Below, in pieces: positions 24,143 to 36,235 of a stretch of DNA of 64,000 nt. Position numbers and translations under genes: made by a program. The notes under the pieces were generated by a model. That model did no database searches. It was not told the DNA's origin and worked only from the letters and a program-made list of their open reading frames with translations. The DNA is taken from positions 963,001 through 1,027,000 of the forward strand of contig JAGVRJ010000009.1 of assembly GCA_019059635.1 (NCBI GenBank), read 5' to 3'. How positions within the stretch are numbered: the stretch's first letter is position 1; each line of letters opens with the position of its first letter. The DNA is from Proales similis (lineage: Eukaryota > Rotifera > Eurotatoria > Ploima > Proalidae).

Positions 24143-26929
24143 CTATACAGTTAGAAAGTGAATTAGTAAAGAGACAAAGGTGGGAAGGCGAGCATTTAGC
24201 GTAGCTTTAATGGTCTGATCGATGATTAGCGATGAGCGAGCGGTCGAAGAGTTGAACGCGTGCAATTTGGTCAGACAACAGCAACAACATTCACGGGTTT
24301 TAAACATAAACTAGGACGAAAAAGGTTAAGTAAAACGACGCCAACACCTAACACTTCAACTACTGGCTGCTTACCCTTCTCGCCTCTTGCTGGTATTTTA
24401 CCGCTTTCTTTGTATCAGCGTTCGCGGCGAGTATGTAGTCGACCGACTGTTGCATATTGAATTCAATGCGGTCGATCATTTCGCCCTGAACGCCATTCAA
24501 TGGTTAATAGGCGCAACTTAAGATCAGATTCAAACCCCATTCGACGGCTCTGCCTAGTTTCTACGCTCTGTCTCCTCTCTTACTTTCATGCTTTAGACCA
24601 GGACGTGAAAATTTTTCTGTCGCATTCTGACGCTAGTGTGTCTGGGCGGTAAAAGGGAATCAAAGGCGCTCGGACAGGACAAGTCTGCCGGGGAAAAGGC
24701 TAAATGGGACGCAGGAGAGGTCGGAAGTGGACAATATTATTGCTGTTGTCGTTAGTTCATATTTAAATCAAAGCATTTAAGAGGAAATGATCGAGTTAGC
24801 GTGTGAGCGTGTTATGTAGCATGTGACGTTTAGTTTTGTTATTTTTCATCGATTTAGCGAATAATAGATTATTTTTTTATATGAATCGCTTACACGTCGT
24901 GCTTTCTTCTGATATACCACGGCTGCTTTAGTTTCTTCCTTGGCCTTTTCCACATAGTCAACCGTCTGCGATATGTTCTTTTCAATGTTATCGATCATCT
25001 CGCCCTGCAATTCGTTCAATATATTGTTCAATTCAAATTATTGGCGCCAGTAGGTGAAGCATTAAATTAGAATGTGTGTGTGACAGAGAGAGAGAGAGCT
25101 GCTAGGCCAAACAGAGAAAAATTTTCATGTTCGTCTGGTCTATGAAACTCGGATTCCGCCGTATCGATGAACACCGCCCGCAACGAGACACTCACCTGAG
25201 CTTCGACCAACATGGCCATGTCCATGAACATGTCGTGCAGCTCTTTTATGCTCGCTTCTAGCTTCAGAATGTCATTGTGTCGAGCTTCGATGTCGGCTAA
25301 CGTTTGCTTGGCGATCTTGGTCTCCATCAAAATCTGTTTAACCATCAGGTGATCTTCAGGCTCTCGGCATAGTCTGCATTAGCGGTAAACACTTACGCCT
25401 TCGGTGAATATTTGAGGGTTGCCGGACTCGAGCATTTTCTCTATTTCCTCTTCGTCTGTCTTTTTGCCGGCTAAAATTCGAGTTTTAGTCAGTTTTAAAA
25501 TTCGTCAACAAGCAAACGGGTGAACAAGAATAAACAAAAATTTAACAAAGAAACAACAACAATTACTTATTTCCAGTTGTCTTTGTATTCGATTTTTACA
25601 ATGGTCACGATGGTCAATTTGCACACGGTTGTAAACGCCCATTATGTCGGACAGCAAATGCGACAAGAAATTCAGCTAGAGGACAACATTTAGAGACCAT
25701 GAGGAGACAAAGACCAACGAAGCCGAGCAGTGAATTGAGAGGCGGCCAAGGCCAAAAACAACAACAACAACAAGACAACAGGAACTTGTAAACACTTTGC
25801 TTTCTAAAGGCTAAAGTCCTTACTGATTTCAAGCTGACGCTGAATGCGAGCCTTGCAGCGTTCTCGATAATCGATTTGTGCGTTGTTATAGTCGTTCATC
25901 ACTTCGATGAATTTACGCGACAGAGTCGAGTGCTGTGAGGGTTGGGTCATCATCGTATGTTGTTGTTGTTGTTGTTGTTTATGTTTGTTGGTTAGTTGGA
26001 AAAAAAGAAAAGCAGATTAGTTTGAGCCGCTAAGAAAATAAACACGAACCTGAGACTTTCTAATTCGAAACTCGGCTGTTTGAGTCTTAATCGCACCGTC
26101 ATGCTTGGCCAAATCGGCCTCAAACTCTGTTATTCAAATCAGTTAATGACATTTGCATTGGCGCGTGTTAAACGTTGCACCAAAGCACGCGCATTCAAAC
26201 GAGCCAGAGCGTGAACGTTTGAAACAGGCAGATGCGCCTAATGCCCTAGCCTCCTATCTCTTCTCCAACAGCCGAATTCGACAACACTCAACAACATTCA
26301 TTTATACTACCTGAGTCTTTCTGATTCTCAAGTCGGCGGTTTGCCGCGACGAGTCAGACTCCTCTTGTTCGATATGGTTTTCCATGGCTAAGAATTGGAG
26401 AAAAGAGTTTAGGAGAAATTGACCCTCGAAACGTGGTTTCATTAACGTGGTTGATTGAGCGTTCGATTAGTTCTCGTTCATAGCTTCTTGACTCGTTAGG
26501 CAATCGCTTCAGTTTGTTTACCTTTTAGTTTGGATCGAACTTTTTGTGCCGTCCTCTTTATCTCGGACATGCGCTCTTCGAGCTGGTTCTTGACATCTAT
26601 TCGAGCCGATGGTGAATCGTCCAAAATTGCATATTAAATAACTGATTGCTCACTGTCGTCCGTGGTCGGCGCGGCCAAAATCATGCTGTGGAGCTTCTTT
26701 ACATCCTCGACGCATCTGTGAATGTTTTGAATGTCGTTGCGAATGTCCTCGACTTGGTGGAAGAACTCTTCCATAAACACGGTCTGGTCCATGTTGACTT
26801 GAACCTCGTCGTCGTCATTGTCGTCAATTTGCTAAATTTGCAACAAAATCTTAGTCCGACGCTCGTTTCTCAACAAAATCGGCGGCGAATACTTACAGCG
26901 CGAAGCGCTGCCAACCGATCTTTAATCAT
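22979..26929 (-). CDS. Syntaxin-1, with four sets of alternative exons
   Basis: This is the plasma-membrane Qa-SNARE of regulated exocytosis. Constitutive exons: 26929..26897 ([11 protein letters not shown]), 26831..26654 (Ha helix), 26596..26522, 25470..25397 and 25333..25196 ([11 protein letters not shown], then [12 protein letters not shown]). Alternatives: 26387..26311 or 26126..26050; 25932..25824 or 25675..25567; 25004..24894 or 24485..24375 (C-terminal part of the SNARE motif); and three terminal anchors at 24142..24056, 23693..23565 and 23059..22979. Any one choice per set keeps the frame and gives about 290-310 aa. The zero-layer Gln is the last codon of the exon ending at 25196, so every isoform keeps it. 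The name rests on near-identity to worm and vertebrate syntaxin-1. The 3' end of the anchor at 23059 is unresolved: read-through stops after 17 codons, or GTGAGT is used as a donor. Confidence 0.92.
24375..25004 (-). other. Alternative exon pair 8a/8b of syntaxin (SNARE motif)
   Basis: Exon 8a (25004..24894) and 8b (24485..24375) are both 111 nt, phase 0 on both sides, and each encodes 37 residues from GEMID to ARR. 8a reads [20 protein letters not shown] in its middle; 8b reads [20 protein letters not shown]. They cover the layers after the central Gln. Confidence 0.92.
25567..25932 (-). other. Alternative exon pair 5a/5b of syntaxin (Hc helix)
   Basis: Exon 5a (25932..25824) and 5b (25675..25567) are both 109 nt and share entry and exit phase. 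5a encodes the canonical [15 protein letters not shown] and ends RIQRQLEI; 5b encodes [15 protein letters not shown] and also ends RIQRQLEI. 5b has diverged strongly in the first half of the Hc helix. Confidence 0.85.
26050..26387 (-). other. Alternative exon pair 4a/4b of syntaxin (end of Hb to start of Hc)
   Basis: Exon 4a (26387..26311) and 4b (26126..26050) are both 77 nt. Both have AG acceptors, enter in phase 1 and leave in phase 0. 4a ends DLRIRKTQ and 4b ends EFRIRKSQ, so they are clearly homologous and mutually substitutable. 4b uses a weaker donor (GTTCGT). Confidence 0.85.
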
Positions 26930-28428
26930 TCCAACGGTCTGTGTTCACTGACTGTCGCACTGTTTGCTTGCTTTTCGTTTCTGTTCCGTTTGGAATTTTC
27001 AATTTTTCGCTTCGAATATCTCTGGCTGTATTCTGCTGTGCTGTGGCTGTGGTTTTCCAACGCAAAATTAAATCAAGATTCGGCGTGACGTTCAACAAGC
27101 ACGTTCAGAGCATCGCAGACGAGGTTGCGGGCGGATCTAATCGGTGCTAAATCTAAACAGCAAGTCCGGATTAAAACGAGCGAACGAAGATAGTGCTGTG
27201 ATTTGGCACAAGCGCCTGTTTAAGACCGTATTTCACAATCTGAGTCTGTATTGCGGAAAATAAAATAATGCATCACTCGTCAACTTGTCAATCATGTTTG
27301 CCACAAGTTAAAACAATAAGAGAGAAAGAGAGAGAGAGAGAGAAACAAAATCGAGTGTCTAGTTTGCTCGGTTTGTGTACGAGTATTAGATAAATATGAA
27401 ATTCGTTGCAGCAGCAGTCATAATGCAATGTTTGAAGATATGATAATGAAAGTGGCGTCGTAACGGTTTAAAATATGATCAGTTTTTCAAATTGAGAATA
27501 AAATGCGACTTCGGCTGCGAGCAGGGTAGAGGGAGAGAGAGAGAGAGAAAGAAAGCGAATGAGAGAAGAAAGGAGCGACAAGAACGAGTGAAATGATTTG
27601 CTGCTCGCCGTTTGAACTCGTCGGCGGCTCGGCAGTTGCAATCGGCGTCAATTATGACTAATAAATTATTCGCCGTCTTCCAAGCAGCGAAATAATATGT
27701 GCGGCCAGATTACCAGTTGCTCATAATGAATGCAAAAAGCGATCGATCGATCGCCCATATTTGCATGACAATGAACAGTCCGCTTAAGATTGATTGCCCG
27801 ACACGCGCTATCAAGCCATGAACACGAGGTCCTCTGATGATAAAAGCGCACACGGGCAGGAAATAAATTCAACGCCGCCTGATTATCGCCAGTTAGCTCA
27901 AAACTAGAGGAAAAAAATCAGAAAAAAAAAATAATAAAATTACACGCTTCATGCAAATAACCGAACAAAGCGCGCAGACAGACAGAGTGAAAGTATTGAT
28001 TTTTGTCAGCCCCTCCTTCGACTCTTTAAGGTTATTGTTGTTAGTTTCCACTTCTCTTAATAGAGTTGTATAATTGGGTGTCTGTGTGACCGAGTCAGTG
28101 TGCGTGTGTGTGTGTCAAATCGGTTGCATGATTAATCGTACTCACGCACAAACAGTTGACTCATTTTGGTTGTTGAAATTGGCAAAGGACTTTTTGATTG
28201 GCTTTCTATTCTGACTCTTTGCCGCAATGTAACCCCCGGCAACTGGTCATAAATTTAATTAAGACCACGAACGCTCAAATCGAAATTCGAACGACGAGCT
28301 CACTTACCTGTTCATAATTTATTAAAATGTCTTCATTTCATGCCTTGACATGATTGCGTTGCTCACGAAATAATACGATTAAGAATCCAAAGAGAGTGAG
28401 AGAGAGAGAGAGAGAGAGTAATACAGAA
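26930..28428. other. Divergent intergenic region between syntaxin and PARP
   Basis: No coding exon seen. It contains several (GA)n tracts (about 27322..27342, 27532..27548 and 28397..28418), the last ending 10 nt before the PARP start codon. It probably carries both promoters. Confidence 0.5.
28397..28418. repeat. (GA)n simple repeat in the PARP 5' leader
   Basis: An almost perfect GA dinucleotide run directly upstream of ATG 28429. GA tracts are common near promoters in invertebrates; nothing further can be said. Confidence 0.9.
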
Positions 28429-31400
28429 ATGAGCTTGTCCAATCGGGATTTGATTGCGTCTGGTACCTGCTGGCAATGGTGCTCTTCAAACGTAAAAGCC
28501 AACGGACCTGAGGATAGTTGGATAGAGTACGAAGCCGACGTTCAGAAGCAGCTTAATGATCTCATTGAGAAAGGCCTCGACAAAGTGAGTGAAATGGTTT
28601 GCAATTATATGCGCTCGCTCGGCTTGAGGCTAACAAGAATAAACGAAAATTGGCCGCGATTGCCAACGACACCGACGCTCATACACGCCTAAAAGTGTTG
28701 GGCATTAGAGCTGCAAATAAACATGCTCACGATTAGCTGGTAGAAGAAGTGTAGGCCCTCACTAGATTAGTGGTCGTAAAGCTTTATGACCCACTCGTTT
28801 TAAATTTGAAATGACCGAGTCAGAAGAGCAAGCAGAGGCCAAGAGGCCATGTGCTATTTCAAGACAAGTTGAATAATCATCATAAATTAGCACCAACACA
28901 CACACTCACTCAAAAGAGCGACCCGATTGGCAATTTCGAGTCTTACTTCCTGAATAATTGCAAGCTCTTGGTTTGTCAACTGTTTCGGTCTAAAACGAGA
29001 CTGACTGCTTCTAATTTACCTTTAAAATTTCAAATCCGATGACTCATGTCAGTTCATAATTTTGATGTATTTGACAAAGGTTCAATTTGCAGTTAATCAA
29101 TGCAAATACGAAATTTCGCGTAGCGAGAGCTCTATGACTCAGCGCAACTTGAATAACAATGGAGTCAGATTGATTCGAGTAGCATTCAGGCAGAGCGATG
29201 ACCAAGCAGACAATAATGGCGTCGACTCGTTACAAAAATTCGCGCTCTGGCACTGGCTGGACGATGCCAATCAGTGGATGCCATTCTCGCCGGTGGTTGC
29301 GTTTAGCTTAGAGAAAACCTATCGACAGCTCGTCGGAAAGAGTCCTTCGATCCAAGCGACGAAACTGAATTATTCGTCGAGACAGACTGGCGCGAGCTAT
29401 ATCGTTGATTTGAACACAATGACACAGAAGAATCAAGCAAGCGGTCGCACTCGAAAGATTCGACGATCTGTGACGGGTAAACGAGCTGGAACATTTTAAT
29501 CGTGCGTCTACATGAATGTCAACGCGTTTAACTAGACGTCACAAACACGAACGTTGAAGTGCGCCACAGCGCCAGATTGAATAGCATAGGTCAGAGCACC
29601 GTCTCGGGTGAACTGAGCGAGCCGGATAACGACGAAACGAGTCCGGCAAAAGCGGCCAGTCGCTCTTTAAAACGCAAAACGTCCAAGTCAGCCAAATCGG
29701 GCGCGACGAAAAAAGTCAAGCCAAAAGAAGAGGCTCTGAGCGAGGATGAAGAAGCAGCAGAAGAGAAGAAAGGTTGGTTCTTGGCATTTTGGTTTTCGCG
29801 GCCTCTTACTTACTTTGCTTGGCAGTTATCAAATCGATTAAATACTCGGGCAAAATTCCGATTGATGAGATATTAAGCAACACACACGGACATCATTATC
29901 GAATATACGAGGAAGATGGTCTGCCTCCGTTTGACTGTTTGCTCAATCAAGTAAGTGCACAAGTCTTTTCAGACAGCTCGCTATTCTCACATTCAAACGG
30001 CTGCTAGACCAACTTGCAGCGAAACAACAACAAGTTCTACATAATTCAATTAGTACAATGTACTCGCTCTGGCTCCTATTCGGTATGGAAGCGATGGGGC
30101 CGAGTCGGCATGAACGGCCAAAATTCACTCGAGGGCTGTGGCAGTGACCTGGAGAAAGCCAAACGAATGTTCTTGGAAAAGTTCGCCGCCAAGACCCAAA
30201 ATGTATGGGGCGCACCATTTAAAAAGGTTGCAGGCAAATACGATCTAGTAGAGCGTCAAGTCGACAGTCAGGACGAAAATGATGACGCTGAGAGCGATGG
30301 CAACCTTGAAAACCCCAAGTCGGCCAAAATGTCAGAGGCGGCAGTGAAAAAAGAGCCCGAACCGGTGCCCGAGTCCAAACTCGATCAACGGGTTCAGCAG
30401 TTCATTGAGCTAATCTGCAACGTGAAGGAAATGGAACAGGTGCTTCGTGAGATGAAGTACGACGCGAAACGAGCTCCGCTGGGAAAGCTCAGCCAGAAAC
30501 AAATCAAGGCCGGCTATGCTGCACTTAAGCAAATCGAAGATTTGATTGGCAAGAAGAAGCTCGGCTCCGAGCTAATCGAGGCAAACAACACGTTTTACAC
30601 GCGCATTCCACACTTTTTCGGAATGAGAACGCCGCCGACCATCAACACGGCGCAGCAGATTAGAGAAAAGCTGAAACTGCTTGAGGTTCTCAGTGAGGTC
30701 GAAATCGCTGTTGAAACTCTCAGCAAAGAATCGGATATAATCAATCCGGTCGATCGGCATTACAGTCAGCTTGACTGTCAACTGACGCCACTGTCAGTGA
30801 ACGATCCTTTATTTGAGATAATCAATGAATATTTAACCAAAAACCACGCGCCCACGCACGTTAACTACACAATGAAGCTCTTGAATGTGTTTGAGGCATG
30901 CAAGCAAGGCGAAGCAGAGAGCTTCAATGACGTTGGAAACAGAATGCTTCTCTGGCACGGCTCTAGACTCACCAATTGGGCGAGCATATTGAGCCAAGGA
31001 TTAAGAATCGCCCCGCCCGAGGCACCTGTCACAGGCTACATGGTAATTACATTTGAAATTTTCAATTTCTTCGATGAAGCGTTTCAAACATCTATTCCCC
31101 TTTAACTAGTTTGGCAAAGGCATTTACTTTGCCGACTGCTCGAGCAAGAGTGCCAACTACTGCTACACAAGTTCAAGTCGGAAAACCGGTGTGCTGGCCT
31201 TGAACGAAGTGGCGCTCGGTGTTTGCAATAAGCTTAAGCAAGCCGATTACAGTGCGGACAAGCTACCGAACGGCAAGCACAGCACCTGGGGTCTGGGCAA
31301 GTCCGAGCCTGACCGCAGTGAATGGGTGACTCTTGACGACGGCTGTGTCGTTCCAGTCGGCAGAATAAAACCGATCGCCAATAAGACAGAGGCCGCTGAA

Positions 31401-31493
31401 TACGCTCTGCTCTACAACGAATATGTGGTTTACGACACAGCGCAGATTAAACTGCGCTACCTTGTTCAGGTCGAGTTTGAGTTTGACGATTAA
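28429..31493 (+). CDS. PARP2/3-type poly(ADP-ribose) polymerase with two WWE domains
   Basis: Exons are 28429..28584, 29080..29476, 29536..29772, 29826..29950, 30008..31042 and 31110..31493, giving 2,334 nt and 777 aa. Order of domains: WWE-1 (about 8-85, starting CWQWCSSN), WWE-2 (about 108-180, LWHWLDD ... MTQKNQASGRTRKIRR), a Lys/Glu-rich linker of nuclear-signal type, a WGR domain (SVWKRWGRVGMNGQ), the helical regulatory domain, then the catalytic ART fold. The H-Y-E triad of true polymerases is intact: WHGSR, GKGIYFAD and LYNEYVVY. The WGR domain normally couples DNA breaks to activation; WWE domains bind iso-ADP-ribose. The first ATG was chosen because the longer frame upstream starts only with TTG. 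AATAAA is at 31531..31536. Confidence 0.93.
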
Positions 31494-32307
31494 CTGTTTT
31501 CAACGCAGCTGCAGGCATCAACATTTGTGTAATAAATGAATTGATTAATAAGTGAAGGCAGCTTGAAATAAGTTGCTTCTATTCTCATTCTATTCGTGTT
31601 TTAGTTTACAAGACGAGGGCGCATCAGATCTAGTCGTATAGGGGAGTTGCAATTCCTCTATAGACTGTGGATATTAATTCATAGATATCATATCCCATAC
31701 ACATCACTGCGCACAATCAGGTTATTAGTAACCCAACTGATGACAAAGTCTACACCGTTCGGCTCATCTAATTTATGCGCCATGTCCATGTTCAACGCCA
31801 AAGTAATGAGCTCGTGCAAAAAAGTCTATACGACGAGCACAGACGAAATAAATTAGAATTGCACGAAAATAGTTAGATGTCGCTTTCTGGGCGTTGAGCA
31901 CGCGGCTTCAATTGTACTCAACGAGACGACTTGTAGAGAGCGGACTAGATGGGAGGGCAGTTAAGAGCACGTTTTTCTAGTTGAAATACAAGAACCAAAC
32001 TTGGCACCCATTTAGCACTCTAATCTTGTCTAGGCTGAGCGATGCCGCTGACCCAAATAAACTTTGATAGCGTTAGCACCCAATCTCCTTATGAAGAGAT
32101 GACTCAGTTGGTGGATGCTTGATTTACAATCTCCTTTTTATCCGAACCACTTGGCCGAGGCTATTCCGCACACACCGGCTCCCATTACTTGATTAGAATA
32201 GCGTCAGAAAAGCGCTCTATTTAAACGCGCTGATTCTTGGCACTTGGATAAAGTGGCTTCAAACTTAATCGAGTTGCAACTTGGGCTCTCAATGGTATTC
32301 TCTTGGC
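31494..32307. other. Intergenic region, no gene seen
   Basis: Contains the PARP poly(A) signal and the promoter side of the peptidase gene. An open frame at 31647..31856 has no recognisable features and is likely chance. Confidence 0.4.
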
Positions 32308-35300
32308 ATGTTGAATCGGGGCAGTTTTTTGAAAGCGTTGAGTGTGGTCGGGCTAGTGTCCACCTTGCTTGGCATCAACGCTGTCTTCTGGACTAAGAGC
32401 AAGCAAGGTCGAATGTTGACCGAATCTGGGGCTCTTGGTCAGTATGGTAGGTTGAGCAAGGCGTTAAGATCAGACAAGACAGGTCCTCATTTGAAACTAT
32501 CTAGCAAACAATGTGATCGAAAACATGGATTTGACTGCCAATCCATGTAGGGCCTTTATTTTTCAACATTTCTCACTCACTATTCGGTCGAATAAGTTTT
32601 ATTCGCGAAGGCGATTCGTTTTATCAGTTCTCCTGCGGAGGTTTCTTAAGGAAACAGCAAATTCCGGACGATCAGTTTCAGATTGCCACCGTCAATTTGA
32701 TTGAAATGGAACTAGAGCGAATCGTCAAAGGTAGTCGCCATTTGGCTAATGCTTGATGCAGCTGAAATCAACTCAAAACATTAAAGAGAGACTCACCAGT
32801 CCGATAGACAAAAGCGATGATCAGACCAGTGCGAATCTGAAAAAACACTTCAATGCTTGTCTGCATGCAGGTAGAGATCAATGACTTCCTTCGCTTGAAT
32901 TCAACTCAAAACAGTTCGAAGATTCCGAGCCAACAAGCCAAGTTGGGCGGTTTATTGAACAAGAGCTCGGAGGATGGCCTCTGTTGAGTGGAGGTGAATC
33001 ATCCTCACTCGAGCTTGTTCAGCTGATGGGAAAACTCGACCAATTGTCTGTGAATCCGTTTGTGCAAATCGAAGTGAACTCCAATCCAGCCCAACCAAAA
33101 GAGCGATTGATTTGGGTGCGTAATTGAAATTCAATGCCTAATCTGCTCCGGCTAATAGCTCAGTCTATTTCAAGATCCGGCAGCCGAATCTTATGCCCCA
33201 GCAAATGTTCTCTGCGCCAATGTTCAAAGCGGTTTACCTTGGAATGTTCAAAGGCTTTTATCGTCTTCTCAACGGCACCAATGCGAATTTAGACAGCGAT
33301 TTAAACGATTACTATGAGCTCGAAAAGTCTTTAGCCATGGTTTGATTTTTAATTTTTACATTCAGTTTGTTCGATGTATTCTTCTTCATGTCGACCAAGA
33401 CACAAGAGCGACAGCCCCACGAGGAAAAGCTCAAATACACCAACTCGAGCATTGAACAACTGGAAAAGAAAATGCCCGGAGTAGGTGGCTGCTTGATTGC
33501 TTTAAGCTCTGCGCGATTTCTAGCTTTTCTTTCGCCTCCTCTTTAAAATCCAGTTTCCTTGGCGTGAGTTCATAGTTGGCTGCTTGTGCTCGGGCACATC
33601 CCAGCCTCGTATCGCTTCAAATCAGACGATCATTGTCACAGAATGGAACTATTTGAAAAAAATGAGCGAGAAATTTGCATCCTTAACTGATTCACGGTAA
33701 GTGTGCATTTGGCGTCTGTTTTGAGCAGCTCTCCAACCAGAATGATTTCAAGTTTGGTCAAAAACTTCCTCATCGGCTCGTTTCTGGTGAAAAATTTCAT
33801 CAACATGCCTCCTCAGTTTGCGAAAGCTGCTCAGCAATTTCAAAAGGTTCGCAGCTCTGCTTGGTTTAAATTGGAATTTTCATTAATGCTAAGCTTGTTT
33901 CAAGGTCATGGTGGGCATTGGCAAAGAGCCAGAAAGATCGGCATTTTGCCTGAGAAACATTCAAAAACAACTTCCTCTGGCTTACGGAAGAGAGCTGATC
34001 AAGGATGGTCTGGCCGACTCATCCAAGTCAGATTCAAACGAATTGGCTGACCTAGTGATTGCCGAATTGAAAAGCTTGGTGCAAAATGCCGACTGGATGG
34101 ACCAAGAGTCAAAGAAAGAATCAATTAAAAAGGTTTCCGACAATATCTGACCAATCGTGCTACTCACTTAATCTTTGAATGGCCGATTCTCACATAGATA
34201 GAACAAATGGGTCGACAAATCGCCTATCCGGACAAAATTCTCAATTCGACTTATTTAAATTCACTTTATGACGTACGTATCGGCTGGCTGTTTATGCTTC
34301 GGTTCGCTACAAGTCGCAACTCAAGGTCGAATTAAAATCAAACACTTACTTTGAAAACTGGATATCGATCGCTCGGATGGCCTACAGAGTTCAAGCAGAA
34401 AGTCTGCGCAAAAAGACGGATCCTTCAGAGTAATAGCTGCCTTTCTTAAATTGGAAGACAACGCTTGACCTTTAACGTTGTGTTGCTCTTTAGCTGGCAA
34501 TTCTCCCCGGCAACATCGGGCGCCTTTTACAATCCGTTTAGCAATCATATTTGTGAGCTTCTATAATCCAATGTCTTTGGCGTTTTCAATGTTTGGAGCC
34601 TAGCACCGTTGAAGATTTGCCGGCCGGAATTCTGCAACTTCCCTTCTACAATCCAGCACTGCCCGGGTGAGAATTTAATTGATGCGAGAGTAGATATGCA
34701 TTTTAAACTGAGTCTTGAATCAAGCTATGCCAAGTTCGGATCAATCGGTGGGTGACTTTGAGCTTGAAACCAAATTGACGCCTGGCCGCAACTTTTTACT
34801 CGTTGTTCTAAAGGATTCATAGTTGGACACGAAATCGTTCATGGTTAGTTGCCTCTAGTTGATCCGCTCATGAAATTAAGTTCTTGTTCAAATTTCGACT
34901 CGCTAGCAATCGACAACCGAGGTAAGAGCTGCCTTTAAACGACCGATAAAACGGACAACTCATCGTTCGGGCGTCGTTCAATCAAAGGTCACTTTTATGA
35001 CAAAGACGGCGCCTTCATGAATAGCCAAGAGTTTGGCATCTGGACCAAAAAGTATGAACTTTACAAAAAATGAAAGCTGAACTGCGACCAAAGTGAGTTT
35101 TTGCAAGCACAAGTGAAAAGTTTGACGAAAAAGTCAAATGCTTGGTGGATCAGTACGACGCTTTCCGAGTAAAAGAGATCAACAGATTTGTGAACGGTCG
35201 TCTCACTCTGAGCGAGAACTTGCCCGATAACGTCGGACTCAAGCTCGCCTTTTCGGTTCGTATTTACTTTGGCAAATAAACAGCAAGCAGACAGTCACGA

Positions 35301-35659
35301 TTTGGCAAAGGCATACAAGAAATGGAAATCGTCCAAAAATATGGCCGAGGAGGTCAAATTGTCAGGTCTTGACTTTGGTGACGAACAGATGTTTTTCATC
35401 AGCCACGCGCAGACCTGGTGCTCCAAAGTTCGAAGAGAGTTTCTATTTTTCAAAATGTTCCAAGACGTTCACGCGCCAAGCGAATTCAGGTAAGCACTAA
35501 ATTTAATTCAATTTCAATCTCAGTCCTAAACGCGTTTTCATCTCGGCGTGCAGACTTACCGGCTCTATATCGAATCTGAATGAATTCAGCGATGCGTTCA
35601 AATGCAGCAAATTGAATGATGGAAAAGTCTCGATCAAACCAAAATGCTCCATTTGGTGA
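32308..35659 (+). CDS. M13-family zinc metallopeptidase (neprilysin/ECE-like), type II membrane protein
   Basis: Twenty-one exons, all introns about 43-65 nt: 32308..32446, 32505..32546, 32611..32730, 32787..32870, 32922..33115, 33175..33339, 33400..33480, 33554..33696, 33741..33846, 33905..34132, 34198..34272, 34326..34429, 34494..34552, 34615..34666, 34725..34747, 34814..34843, 34907..34921, 34988..35051, 35108..35255, 35311..35489 and 35554..35659. The sum is 2,157 nt and 718 aa. An N-terminal cytosolic tail and a single anchor (SVVGLVSTLLGINAVFW) are followed by the ectodomain. NPCDSFYQFSCGGF and LGGWP are family blocks. The zinc site is VGHEIVHA with the third ligand Glu in SENLPDN. The protein ends CSIW, as the family ends CxxW. 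The usual Cys pair just after the anchor is not seen. Members cleave extracellular peptides. A donor 9 nt earlier in exon 1 is possible. Confidence 0.92.
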
Positions 35660-36235
35660 ACATCACAGTCATCGTACCGAGTCATTCTCCGCCTTGATGA
35701 GACGCATCGATCGGAGCCTCTTCTCCTTCCTCAGTTGAAATGATTTTTCTTCTTTATATTTTTTTCTCGTTCTGTTTATGATGATTAAATTCTCAATGCA
35801 AAATTTAGCCGAGACAATTCTGGGCAAAGTGATAATTTGCGTTTTTAAAATTTCGACACAATCAAGCGTTAAAAAGAGGAAAAAATAAATAAATAGAGAA
35901 AGTTCAAAGAGAGAAAATCTAGTGCTCGGGCTGAATGACGAAGATTCTTCGGGTAAATAGCAAAGTGAAACTATTCGTCAAAGTTTGTTCAATTGCGAAC
36001 GGCGATAGCGGCGCGAATATTTGAGCGCGCCTGATCATCTTTCGCTTTCAAATTTTGTTTATTTGTTTTTCGCCTTCGGGCTAATCTCTTTTTTTGGTCG
36101 AATTATTTAGAAAAGCGTTCATTGGCAACCATCCGCTGTGCGGAGGTAGGTGCTTTGTTTGATCGAACCAAAACGTCCTTGTCCACCTGAACGTGAACCC
36201 GTACTTTTAAGCGATCATTTGAGGCTCGAGAAGTC
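35660..36235. other. Intergenic region, no gene seen
   Basis: Holds AATAAA at 35884..35889 for the peptidase and the promoter side of the bHLH-PAS gene. No coding signal. Confidence 0.4.

Noticed and set aside
25960-25980. GTT/CAA triplet runs near syntaxin exons as coding repeats
   Set aside because: They fall inside introns by splice and frame evidence.
28354-28428. N-terminal extension of PARP through the GA repeat
   Set aside because: It starts only with TTG and encodes a repeat-derived Arg/Glu string; ATG 28429 is the first Met.
31647-31856. Small gene after PARP
   Set aside because: No homology, poor codon pattern, no promoter or splice context.
34747-34751. Later donor (GTGACT) for the M13 exon starting 34725
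   Set aside because: It would put the HEIVH exon out of frame; the donor GTGGGT four bases earlier restores GFIVGHEIVH.
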